Shown one piece after another: positions 9,030-17,584 of a stretch of 17,985 nucleotides of DNA. A program made the position numbers and the translations under genes. Source of the DNA: Chalara sp. BL73 (lineage: Eukaryota; Ascomycota; Leotiomycetes; Helotiales); NCBI GenBank assembly GCA_918026815.1, contig CAKJVC010000206.1, positions 1-17,985 of the forward strand, read 5' to 3'. Positions within the stretch are counted from its first letter, which is position 1. Each line of letters starts with the position of its first letter. Below the pieces are notes generated by a model. That model saw only the letters and a list, made by a program, of their open reading frames with translations, ran no database searches and was not told the origin of the DNA.

Positions 9030-9795
9030 TAGTAGTATTGGCCTCGATCGAAGCATATGTCAGAATGTGGATATGATCAGACGTGGCATTTTCTTCTAAA
9101 TGGGAGTGAAGTCGGAATGCACGTCTTTCAGCTGAGGAAGGAACTACATGCGAGGCAAAAATAAATTGGTTCTATACGTGCGTACATACTGTTATATCGT
9201 TACCCAATGTGTGTAGCCGCGTATTCCTATTTACTGTGTGTATCTTGCGGCCGCCGGAATTCAGATACATGCAGAGCTATACGTCGTGAGCCTAAATGAC
9301 ACTTTGGCGCCGAAGTTATGTGATAGGATGCTGTTACAGCGAAAGTTTGGGCACTCCACCAATTTATAGAGAAGCAAGGACACATATTGCCCCACTTGAT
9401 GCCAACGACACCTCAGACAATGCCAAATCATTACCGAAAGAGCAGCAGACTGCCTGCCGCACACGGTGCTACTTGGCGAGATTGTATGCAGTAAAGAGCA
9501 ATTCATTGATTGATTGAGGCTATAGTTTCTAGTCAAAATACAATGTGGTGATACGGAAAAGATATCATTGTGCTCTCGCTCGCGGTCCGGTCTAGCCTTG
9601 AAGAATAGTTTGCTAAGCGGAAAACATATCTGTCTTCTGTCAAAGATCTTTCTATTTGCCAATGTTCTATAAGACTCATCACTTGTAATTATTTGCTGTC
9701 TATCTATTCTATCCCTAAAAATGTTCTAATGAATCTTACTCTTTCCTCAGCCTATTAACATCCCCCAAGCAGCTCAGACCCTCATGTCCCAGGAT
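9030..9795. other. Intergenic region downstream of the MFS gene
   Basis: This is the 3' flank of the MFS transporter, between it and the MITE. The open frames at 9261-9662 on both strands are AT-rich and carry no family signature. No RNA gene or repeat is evident. Confidence 0.5.
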
Positions 9796-11627
9796 TTAAG
9801 GAGCGGTCTTGATTTCGTTCTGAGGCGTGGCGTTTGGCGCAGAATCCGTATGGATACTTGCACTCCCAGCCCCACTCCCCTGCTTCTCTATATCTTCCTC
9901 CTTCGTGCTCGCCGGCCTTGGGGGGATAGGTTTAATAAATATCAGAGCAGTGAGAGATCCGGCGCCAGCAAATGCAACAGCAACCCAAAAGCTGTTCCTG
10001 TATTCCGGCACCAAATCCTCGGGGATATCAGCACTTAGGAAAGAACTACCGATAGCGAGACCCAGCGCTGTAGCGACCTGCGCAGAAGTCTGCACAATAC
10101 CAGAAACAAGGCCTTGATCTTCAGCTGGTGTGGCGGCATAGGCGACGTTTAGATAGTTGATGAAAAGGATCGCCGTCCCAAGAGACATGACGACGGCACC
10201 AGGAAATGTGTATTGCCAGTATCCGGTATGGACGTCGTTCCGGGAGAATAAGATTACGCCTGAGGCGAGAATTATTGGTGCGATGACAAGAAGCCATTTT
10301 GGAGGCATGAACCTGTGATTATAGAATGGCCCCATTAATATGCAGAATATCAGCGTTCCGACAATAAGAGGACTCCACATGACGGCGGAGATCAATGGGC
10401 CTCTCTATATATTAATTAGCACGAGCTCAGAAATGAAAGAAAAGAGGCTCAGTAGAAGGAAGACACACCTCTTGAACCCTGAGTAAGAACGTTGAGCCAT
10501 TAAGCACTGTAAGGAAGAAACTTCCGAACATGAACCCGGTCTCGACTGTCAAAGGCACCAAGTTGGAATACGTCCAAACCCTCCTTGGGACCAGCGGGTC
10601 TACCCGTGGTAGATACTTCCATACAGCGAACTGTTCAAACAAAATAAAAGACACAAGAAGGACAACACCTATAACAATAGACGCAATGACTTTAGCCTGG
10701 TCCCACCCAGTGGGTGCTTCTGTAAATCCGTAAACTATTATAGCACACGCAGCGGTAACGAGGAAGGCTCCAATTATATCGAGTGGTTTCCGTTCGATTG
10801 CAGGGTCACGAGGGGTAGGTTCTAAGAGCAAAAAAGCAAGTCCGCATAAAACTGTGCTGATTCCCAGAGAAAGCCAAAGAACACTTCGATAGCCGAGACC
10901 AGTAGTTGCAAAGGCTCCTCCAACTAAAAGGGTGTCTTGTCAGTGGCTGCAAGATCATCGAAAATGTTCATCATCTTGTGGAAAGTGTGTATCACGTACC
11001 TATACTACCTATGATCGCACCAGTAGTAGAGCTTACTCCAAGGGCCGCAACCGCCATCTCTCGTGCATGACCCTTATATGTAATTCCAACCATTGCGTAC
11101 GCTGTAGGTACTGTGCATGCAGCTGATGCGCCTTGAAGGGCACGGAAGATGCATAGAGCGATGAAGTTACTATCGATACCAGCGGCCAGGGCAGCGAAAA
11201 GAGAAAAGAAAGCGAGGCCGAAAGAATAGACTTTCTTGTGGCCGTACATGTCACCTAGATACCAGAGAACTTCTTGTTAGTTTCTAACTTTTTAAAATCG
11301 AACAGTGCCCACTTGGCAATGAAAGTGTAATCACGAGAAAAGCTTACCGGCTCGACCCGCAATTAGCAAAAGACTACCAAAAGCCAAAGCATAAGCGCTT
11401 AAGCTCCAACTTGCCGTCGTTACACTAACATTATAATGCTTCGCAATATCCAATTGTCCATAGGTCAATCCCGTGACATTGAAGGAGTCGAGCGTAAGAG
11501 AGCCACAGATTACTGCGAAAGCGAGGGGTTTGGTTCGTGCTCGCAGCTTCGAGAGAAACGTGGCCGCGGGTATCGAAGAGGAAGCGCTCAATTGCGAGTT
11601 TTCACTGCTGTCAAGTGGTTTATCCAT
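9796..11627 (-). CDS. DHA2-type MFS exporter, 532 aa, 14 helices, four exons
   Basis: Exons are 11627-11348, 11254-11000, 10923-10469 and 10404-9796. Introns of 93, 76 and 64 nt all have GT-AG ends and give consistent phases, total 532 residues. I chose the ATG at 11625-11627 (MDKPLDSSENSQL) because the open frame above it is pyrimidine-rich, like a fungal leader. Fourteen hydrophobic segments can be counted, placing it in the DHA2 (14-TMS) drug:H+ antiporter group. Motif A reads GRAG|DMYGHKK across intron 1 between helices 2 and 3. The motif C region reads GAIIGSI|VGGAFATTGLGYRS across intron 2. The C-terminal tail is hydrophilic and acidic to polar (KEEDIEKQGSGAGSAS). It should sit in the plasma or vacuolar membrane and export a small molecule in exchange for protons. 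Beside SDR and reductase genes it may export or detoxify the pathway product. It looks intact. Confidence 0.94.
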
Positions 11628-11745
11628 CGCAAAGAAGAGAGAAAACCGCTGGCCTGGGAGGGACAAGAAAACGGTGTAGTAGGGGAATGCAATCTGGGAA
11701 AAGAAAAAATCGAACGAACGATGGAGTGGCAACAAGGTAAGCATA
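11628..11745 (-). promoter_or_regulatory. CT-rich leader upstream of the MFS start
   Basis: Read on the minus strand, the ~115 bases before the chosen ATG are strongly pyrimidine-rich (TTTTTTCTTTTCCC and TTTTCTCTCTTCTTTGCG blocks). Such stretches commonly precede start codons in filamentous fungi. This supports starting translation at 11627 and not at the upstream in-frame ATG at 11744. No specific operator is assigned. Confidence 0.45.
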
Positions 11746-12486
11746 TGAAGGAATTTGGACGACAGAGAAAAAGCTTATTATTAACCCAGACAGTCCTGAA
11801 GATATTTTAGAAGTTTTAAGCCTTATTCAGATTTGCAATCGTGTAAATGGGGCCGCCGAGAACGGCCGAAGGTACGGGAGAAACTCAAGTACATGGAAGC
11901 GCGCAGGTGGATGAGATTAAAGCGATGCGGAGGCGGTGCAATGAATGTGCTTTTGGGTCGGAAACAAGGATACTGGAAATTAGCAGAGATTTGCTTCGGT
12001 GCTTTGAAATGGAATGTAGACTGACCTAGCGGGACGCAGAAATTCGGCCATGTCCAAAACATTGAGTTTGATGCGCATCTGTGCCAAAAATCCAGGGGTT
12101 GCGGCAGACATCTAATCGAAGCACCTGGAACGACTTTACCTTACTAGCTGCGGCCACAACCTGGACACTAGATAGATGATCTAGAGTAATCCCTGGACTC
12201 GCCACGTGGAGCTGATTAATAGAGCGAACATGACTACTGACTAAGACATTTAGGAGGGAGATGATCACTAAACAATCCCGTGCTCGGCACTCGAACGAGC
12301 CGCCTCCTTTCGGCAACGGGTCAATGTCATGCCGCTGGCTGCGGCGCCTTTGCAAAAGTGATGAGTCGAAGATTTCTCGATTTATTGGAGGAATGCGTTA
12401 CTGCACGGGCTGAAACTTGCTTTTCCTTAAAAGCAAAGGTATTATTAAATGTTCGCGAGCGCCGCGTGATTCGCACTTGAAACGCG
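11746..12486. other. Region between the MFS gene and the retroelement remnant
   Basis: I recognise no gene. Overlapping open frames on both strands (11823-12062, 12026-12355) lack domains. A CCACGTGG palindrome lies at about 12202-12209 and a TGCTTTTCCTTAAAAGCA near-palindrome at about 12418-12435. A tRNA B-box-like GTTCGAGTGCC occurs on the minus strand near 12287-12297, but no tRNA fold accompanies it. Confidence 0.45.
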
Positions 12487-13173
12487 TTAGGTCGATTGAA
12501 ACATGCTAATAGCACAAGCTAGAAAATTGACACTACCGTTCATAGCGTATTCGAGCCAATATGAAAGATTATTTGGTGGCACAGGTTGAGTAGGATTCTT
12601 GTCGTGAAATGCTTTCAATGAAAAAGGGCTATTAGCTAACGAAGCCGCAAGATACCAATCAGGATCTTCGTCCCACCCTTTCCACTTAACTCGATACTTC
12701 AAGCGCTGGCCTACCAGCCGTACAGTTAACAGTTCCTAAACCTCGTGTTCCTTTTTACCATTAACTATAATAGGATCTGGTTCGGAGTTCTGCTGCCCTG
12801 AGTGGGTTGTTTGCGGTTTTACGAAGTTTCTCAGCATGGAATACAAGTGTACTTTAATGGAATCTGGAAGCTTGAGCTTGTATAAGTGGCCTATTTGTTT
12901 TAGAATCTCAAAAAGTTCTTTTATTTAATTAGCCAGCTTGCAACTAGGTCGGTGATTCTTCCAATGCTGAGTCGTAACCCATACGAAATCTCCTACACCG
13001 AAATCAGGCTCCCGTCGGTGCTTATTCGCTTGCTTTGCGTATCGTTCCTGCGAGCGAGCCATATTCTCTCGAGCTGAATCCCAAGAATCATGAATGCGGG
13101 TCACTAAAGCTTTGGCTTCTTCCCGATTGAGCTTTTTGTCACGTCGCGTGCTCCCAAGCACACGTGATCCATA
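12487..13173 (-). mobile_element. Ty3/gypsy chromovirus pol remnant (integrase tail plus chromodomain)
   Basis: One minus-strand frame reads through the end of a chromovirus polyprotein. It runs from ENMARSQERYAKQANKHRRE and FGVGDFVWV (integrase C-terminal region) to IGHLYKLKLPDSIKVH and then YRVKWKGWDEDPDWY with NPTQPVPPN (chromodomain, which targets integration to chromatin marks). Two in-frame stops interrupt it, TAA at 12925-12927 and TAG at 12736-12738, but no frameshift occurs over ~675 bp. The upstream end stops at a TAA at 13174-13176, close to the LTR-like arm at 13190. Reverse transcriptase, RNase H and the integrase core are missing. Neither stop looks like a C-to-T change, since both replace codons usually encoding Glu or Lys. 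It is a dead, truncated copy. Confidence 0.88.
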
Positions 13174-13189
13174 TTAGGCGAGCTCCCCG

Positions 13190-13310
13190 AGCTCCTCGTG
13201 TATATATAGCCTGCTCTCCTCGAGCTCCCTCTTCCTTCCTTAGCTATAGATTCTCGTATAGTACCACAGCTGCCCTCTGTATCTGTAGATCCACAGCTCG
13301 TGCCGTGACA
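13190..13310 (+). mobile_element. LTR-like repeat, left arm (partial)
   Basis: This arm is the near-perfect reverse complement of the inner part of 13523-13695. It runs from CTCGTGTATATATAGCC through the CT-rich CTTCCTTCCTTAGC block to CTCGTGCCGTGACA. The TATA-like sequence followed by a pyrimidine block and a TGACA end looks like LTR promoter structure in plus orientation. It lacks the first ~55 bases present in the other arm and touches the pol remnant on its left. Confidence 0.7.
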
Positions 13311-13420
13311 GCTATATCGCTTAAAATTTACAGGCTTTGCTACAGGGCTTAACTCTATAAGCAGCGCTATATCGCCTAAAATTTACAGTCTTTATTACAG
13401 AGCCTAGCTTTATAAACAGT
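13311..13420 (+). repeat. 55-bp tandem duplication between the inverted arms
   Basis: Unit 1 (13311-13365) and unit 2 (13366-13420) are adjacent 55-bp copies. Both begin GCTATATCGC, share TAAAATTTACAG and differ at 10 positions, nine of them transitions. The block directly follows the TGACA end of the left arm. A GTGTAACAATCGGTATGCCC sequence that resembles an LTR end plus primer-binding start of a gypsy element comes just after it. Confidence 0.75.
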
Positions 13421-13432
13421 GTAACAATCGGT

Positions 13433-13522
13433 ATGCCCAGGGCACGGCACGGAGGTCATGATACAGGAGCAAGGGGTGATGATCAGGGTATGAGGGGTTT
13501 CAGACCCAATACGGGGGAGAGT
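13433..13522 (+). other. Possible start of a gag-like reading frame
   Basis: After TGTAACAATCGGT an ATG opens a frame beginning MPRARHGGHDTGARGDDQG. It runs until the right LTR-like arm interrupts it at 13523. Position and charge would fit the start of a retroelement gag, but the 30 residues before the interruption are too few to identify. The frame continues to 13648 only by reading through repeat sequence. Confidence 0.25.
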
Positions 13523-13695
13523 TGTCACGGTACGAGCTGTGGATCTACAGATACAGAGGGCAGCTGTGGTACTATACGAGAATCTATAGCTAAGGAAGGA
13601 AGAGGGAGCTCGAGGAGAGCAGGCTATATATACACGAGGGAGCCCTAGTGGCTCGGCAGCAGGGCACGTGCCCGACCAGGGTCGGTACCGTGACA
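13523..13695 (-). mobile_element. LTR-like repeat, right arm, inverted, 173 bp with TGTCACGGTAC ends
   Basis: On the minus strand the block starts TGTCACGGTACC and ends GTACCGTGACA, so its termini are inverted repeats of 11 bases. The inner ~120 bp pair with 13190-13310. Inside, TGTATATATAGCC resembles a TATA region and is followed by CT-rich sequence, as in the LTR at 17585. The flanks (AGAGT and GCCTT) show no target duplication. It could be a solo LTR of a second gypsy family or a small inverted-repeat element derived from one. Confidence 0.65.
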
Positions 13696-15012
13696 GCCTT
13701 ATTAGAGTATTTTAAACCCTGCACTCGCTTACCTCCCCTGCTCCAGGGCGTTGCACGTGGGGTGTAGACTTCTGCCTAAGGATTCAATCATGTCGCCGAA
13801 TATCGGCGCCTGTACAAATTTCGCCAGCGAATACAGTAGAAATCGAAACCGGCTTCTCTACGAATAGTCTCTTATTAACACTGCTCTTTGCCTTTCCAGA
13901 ACGATATTTCAAGGGCAAATACCGGCTCACAAAGAACGCGCACGAAAACGCCCGTGAAAGAAAGGCGATTCCAGGTAGCTTGCATATCGCTTCGCAAAAT
14001 TTTTAGTGTGGTCCAAAGGGCAAAGGCCAAAGGGCAAAGGGCAAAGGTCTAGTGAACACGGAATAAATAGATCTGGCAAAATCGCATTTTCCTATCAACT
14101 TCCAGACCAAGTACTTTTACAGTTTGGACACGAGCTGCAGAGTGAAATTCATACCATCATCCTATCCTTAGGACTTGGGGAGTCACGCCTCTCTCGAATT
14201 GTAAGAAATCAAAAGCCTGCAGGCCCGTCGTCATACACCGAGAGCCTGGCCTACTTCCCATCTTGAGGTTGACGAATACTTTGTCAGTTACTGTGCTAGG
14301 TTTCGACGAGTCCCACCTTAGCCATCAAGTCAATAAGCTATTGATAGCAGACAACTACGATTCCATACTTGTTTGTGAGTAATTAAGGAGCTGACGACAG
14401 AAAATGAACGTGGATACTGTCACCTCCACAGAGAACCAATTCGTGCCTCTGGATCACTATCCGATCTGCGACTGCCCTGTCCTGTAAGTACCTCCAATAT
14501 TCCATTTTGGGCATGCGAAGATCTTTAGGTTTGCTGATGCTAACTGCCAAACTAAACCATTGATTATACAATAGGGTATAAGACATCAGAAATCGAGTTG
14601 AAGTATAGGACAATGGGTTTGATCCTGTCCTATCTCTAACTTACTAGCAGCGTTCTACGTGGGATAGGAAGATTGAAGATGGGATTCAAGTGTTTTTATA
14701 AGTATCCATTAGACAGCTCAGGATGACTGGGCTATTGTGAGACTCGTGTCGAGTCAGCAGAACAGTCTATGCCAGGGCACTGGTTCTTTCATCCAATTGA
14801 GCGAGTCGGATCTTGGATTCTAGGGTGGAGAGAATCCGCCCAGTCCGCGAAGGTGTTTCTGGTTACAGCCCTTCTAAGTCTGGGGACAAAATGTATACTT
14901 ATAGAAAACAAAGCTATGGTAGGTTAGGTAGGTTTTGTTTTCGCCTTCCCTTCCCTCCCTCCATTGTTGTCAACATCATCTCGCTCAATGATTGAGTGAG
15001 ACAAGAATATAT
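13696..15012. other. Gene-poor spacer before the zinc-finger gene
   Basis: I see no supported gene in this 1.3 kb. The open frames at 14006-14266 (plus) and 14383-14613 (minus) have no family resemblance. A heptanucleotide tandem repeat is at 14015-14049. A CGCCGA-ATA-TCGGCG inverted repeat is near 13795-13810. Sequence just before 15013 is CT-rich (about 14940-14965), as in a promoter leader. Confidence 0.45.
14015..14049 (+). repeat. 7-bp tandem repeat, five units
   Basis: The units read AAAGGGC, AAAGGCC, AAAGGGC, AAAGGGC and AAAGGTC, so three are identical and two have one change each. This is an ordinary short microsatellite. Confidence 0.85.
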
Positions 15013-16253
15013 ATGCGATGTAAGTTCCACTCCGGCAATTTGGACCAGAGCTTACTGGCCCCAGGGGCCCATTGGCCCTACTTCCTGATTTCTGATGTTT
15101 TATACCCTTTCCCGTTACGAATCATTGGAACGATACGCTTCAGGCCTCCCATTTCTCCTAACATTGTTACTCGACGAGGTAACAGCACTTTGAACTTCCA
15201 AGCTGGTAACATATATGATGAGGGTCGAAACGACGGAACACAACTGCCTATAAGGGGGCATGGAGATGCCGTAGGGTATGGTAATGCCGTCTGGTATGGT
15301 AATACCATAGGGAATGGTGATGACATAGGGTATGGAGTGGCCATTGGCCATCTTGCATGCTTAGGAGATTTCAAAAATAACCTTGGGAGGAGCTTCATTG
15401 CAAATAGTAAAATTCCATTGGCAATCCTTTGTCCGTGTATGCAGTTTGCAATTGCACGCTCTGACATCGGCAACACAAGGTCAGCCTTGGATCATGAGGG
15501 GCTACAGGCAAATTTTGGCCACGACTCGTTTGACGATCCGCCATTGCTAGACATGGCAACGCCGCAGCTCAGTGTTAACCTACCAGACCTCTCGACTACT
15601 CCAGATGTAGATACTGGCATATTTCTGTCGGATTTCAACACGTATGTTACGTTGTTGCTTCATTTTCGTTCTGACAGAATACTAAGACCGCTTGAAAGAT
15701 CACCCGAGCCGTCTGTTGATTTGGATTTTTGGCATTTGAAGCCACTAGCTCTGAAATACAACTGTATGTGCCTTTGACTTGGCCTACATTTCATGAAGAG
15801 CTCACCATGTGATAGCGCAAATTCTTTCGCTTCAAACACTCTAGAGAACACAAACATCTCAATCTTAGAATCACGCCAGTTAGTCCGCTCCTGCTTTTGA
15901 ATCGGTTATTTCTGCTAGGCTAACAACTCCTTCCAGAGCTACCGACGTTAAAGTGAATGGGCTCTTGGAAAGAGCCTCCGGCGCGCCCACTCAGCCGTAA
16001 GTCCTCTAGTACAATACTCAGTTCTAGCCATTTTCCTAACAGCAGAACCAAAAGGCGAAGATTTTCTTGCGGTCTTAATGGCTGCCAACGCTCATATAAG
16101 AGAGTATACGATCTTCAACGCCACCAGAATGCGCATTTCGGCATTCGCAGTCACAGCTGCAGCTTCTATCGATGTGAGAGATCAGGAAGAAATGGTTTTG
16201 TCAGAAAGGATCATTTGCGGCAGCATTTGAGACAGGTACATGGTGTTTCTTGA
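15013..16253 (+). CDS. C2H2 zinc-finger protein, proposed four exons, ~320 aa
   Basis: The 3' part is well supported. Exon 15937-15996, an intron 15997-16042 (GTAAGT, CTAACAG) and exon 16043-16253 encode TKRRRFSCGLNGCQRSYKRVYDLQRHQNAH, a C-x4-C-x12-H-x3-H finger. A second finger follows, C-x4-C-x16-H-x4-H, ending RQHLRQVHGVS. This pair is typical of fungal C2H2 DNA-binding proteins. An upstream exon 15816-15878 joins through an intron 15879-15936 (GTTAGT, CTAAC, TTCCAG). Further upstream a stop-free frame of over 200 codons ends with acidic LSTTPDVDTGIFLSDF. A GTATGT donor at 15642 and GATAG acceptor at 15815 would connect it in phase, giving 320 residues from ATG 15013. That 174-nt intron and the start are uncertain; a start at 15793 without the long exon is possible. 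It would be a nuclear regulator, conceivably of nearby genes. Confidence 0.6.
15265..15336 (+). repeat. 18-bp minisatellite, four units, inside the zinc-finger gene's first exon
   Basis: Four consecutive 18-bp units (15265, 15283, 15301, 15319) share a pattern like RATGCCGTAGGGTATGGT. In the open frame they encode six-residue repeats DAVGYG, NAVWYG, NTIGNG and DDIGYG. The multiple of three keeps the frame open. The other strand is also open there, so the repeat itself does not prove coding. Confidence 0.85.
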
Positions 16254-16708
16254 TAGGTTTTTTTAAAAAAAATTTAAGGGGGGAGCGGAGGAAGTAAGCG
16301 AATGCAAGGTTTAAAATACCGCTAGCTATAATAGGGATAGTGTGTCCAGAAGCGAGAGTTAAGTTTAAAAACATTGATTTTAGGACTGAAGCCGATTTCG
16401 CCTTTTACTGTATCTCTTCTGGCTTTTCAGTCAAACTGCTTCGTACTCCGCTTGAAACGACGAACCGCTTCGATTCTTAGCCCTGGCCTCCAAGGGGAAT
16501 CCGCTCTTTTGCAAAATTGCTGACGAATTCAAAGATGACCTTAATAATAACAGCAAGAGTGCCGAAAGGAGCACGGTATCAGCACGGTAGACTGTGATAA
16601 CCTAGCTAAGACGTTAATAGCAGTTCAGATGGTTGCAACGTGGCAACGATAACGAGCACAGTAAAGCCCTGACGACTAAAAGCAATACTACTCACGCTAT
16701 ATAACGAC
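16254..16708. other. Downstream flank of the zinc-finger gene
   Basis: This region begins with a T7/A-rich and GGGGGG-containing tract (16258-16290) right after the stop codon. No gene, RNA gene or mobile-element end is visible. A short GCACGGTA repeat occurs twice near 16571-16588. Confidence 0.5.
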
Positions 16709-16806
16709 GGCACAATAAAGATGGCACAATGAAGATGGCACAATAAAGGTGGCACAATAAAGGTGGCACAACGAAAATAGCATAATAAAAATGGCATAAT
16801 GAAGAT
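16709..16806 (+). repeat. 14-bp tandem repeat, seven units
   Basis: Seven adjacent units follow GGCACAATAAAGRT with one to four changes each, at 16709, 16723, 16737, 16751, 16765, 16779 and 16793. A degraded remainder runs to about 16820. The open frames on the minus strand here are hydrophobic only because of the repeat and are not genes. Confidence 0.88.
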
Positions 16807-16879
16807 GGTAAAAATGGCACACCAAAAGCGTACAATAATGGCAGCATGACTAGACTGCGCAGAAACCACAGGGCAGGGT

Positions 16880-17550
16880 AGAGGTCCCCAACCCATGGGA
16901 CCCCGTGGGTTGGGGGCATCTAGTCTCGACGCCCCATGGGGTGGGTTATGTATTTTGCCCCCGACCCGCGGGACCCCGATGGGACTTTAATAAAAATCAC
17001 TTAGTAATGCAAAATTCTAGTACACGTGATAATACTTTAAACGAATCGTATTAAAATTACGCCAAGTAAATGATCTACATTACTAACTATATTAGTATAA
17101 AGATTAATAAAACTTAATACACGCTACGTTTAACGAACTAATCAATAGACTTTATTTTATTCGGCTCGCGGAAAGCTTTTTTCCGCTTTACGAAAACGTA
17201 GAATAAAGTTTAAAAGTTCAAAATCTCAAATCTCAAAAACAAAAACAAAAGGGCAAAATGCAAAACGTTACAGTACGTATATAACACGTGATTATATATT
17301 CAAAAAATTACAAAAATGTTTAACGTATGTTTAATTTGTTTTTAAATGTTTTTTAAATGTTTTATAGTTTTAAATTCTTAAATTTTTCACTATTGTTGCT
17401 TACTAATATCACGTGTTAATACAATTCTGGGTTCTTGGCGGGTTGCTAAAAACCCGCGGGTCGGGGTAAAGCTTTTGATAAACCCCACCCCATGGGGTGG
17501 GACCCCGATGGGTGGGGTCAAGTAGGTGAAAACCCGCCCCGTGGGACCCC
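16880..17550. mobile_element. Candidate non-autonomous element: GC-rich palindromic flanks, AT-rich core
   Basis: Both flanks are built from the same GC-rich words. The left flank (about 16881-16984) has CCCCAACCCA/TGGGTTGGGG (16886-16895 and 16906-16915), CCCCATGGGG (16932-16941) and GGGACCCCGATGGG. The right flank (about 17437-17550) has GCGGGTT/AACCCGC, the 18-bp palindrome CCCACCCCATGGGGTGGG (17484-17501) and again GGGACCCCGATGGG. Between them lies ~450 bp of very AT-rich sequence without a gene. ACACGTGAT occurs there at about 17021 and 17283, and inverted near 17409. Sub-terminal arrays of short GC motifs are known from hAT elements, but I find no clear terminal repeat pair or 8-bp target duplication, so the class is open. 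Confidence 0.45.
17165..17184. repeat. Short inverted repeat in the AT-rich core
   Basis: GCGGAAA and TTTCCGC-type arms around an AGCTTTT centre form a small hairpin in the AT-rich core. It may be structural debris of the surrounding element. Confidence 0.4.
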
Positions 17551-17579
17551 AGTTCGCAGTCTAAGCATGACGATGGCAG

Positions 17580-17584
17580 GCATT
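17580..17584. repeat. Target-site duplication, left copy
   Basis: GCATT immediately precedes the TGTCACGG start of the LTR and is repeated at 17901-17905 immediately after its TTACA end. This fixes both element borders. Confidence 0.85.

Noticed and set aside
9249..9263. GCGGCCGCCGGAATTC, which combines NotI and EcoRI-type sites and looks like a cloning linker
   Set aside because: Flanking sequence on both sides is ordinary fungal-looking DNA with no vector similarity, and the match is short enough to be chance.
12270..12330. tRNA or SINE-like sequence on the minus strand with a B-box-like GTTCGAGTGCC
   Set aside because: No A box at the right spacing, no cloverleaf and no second copy in the window.
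13180..13700. CRISPR-like or prokaryotic repeat array
   Set aside because: There are only two inverted arms and one tandem pair, in a eukaryotic retroelement context.
14006..14613. Open frames on both strands in the gene-poor spacer
   Set aside because: They start in or next to a heptamer repeat, or use a non-ATG start, and show no recognisable motifs.
15078..15476. Minus-strand open frame with IPYGITIP-type repeats
   Set aside because: It is the complement of the 18-bp minisatellite; the repeat keeps both strands open. The plus-strand frame is longer and leads toward the zinc fingers.
15642..15677. 36-nt GTATGT..CTGACAG segment as an intron in the zinc-finger gene
   Set aside because: It is shorter than the introns seen in this window (46 nt or more). 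The exon it would create then runs into stops at every downstream acceptor that I tried.
16606..16919. Hydrophobic, cysteine-rich minus-strand open frames (LLCHLHCAIFIV-type)
   Set aside because: They are produced by the 14-bp tandem repeat and do not represent a membrane protein.
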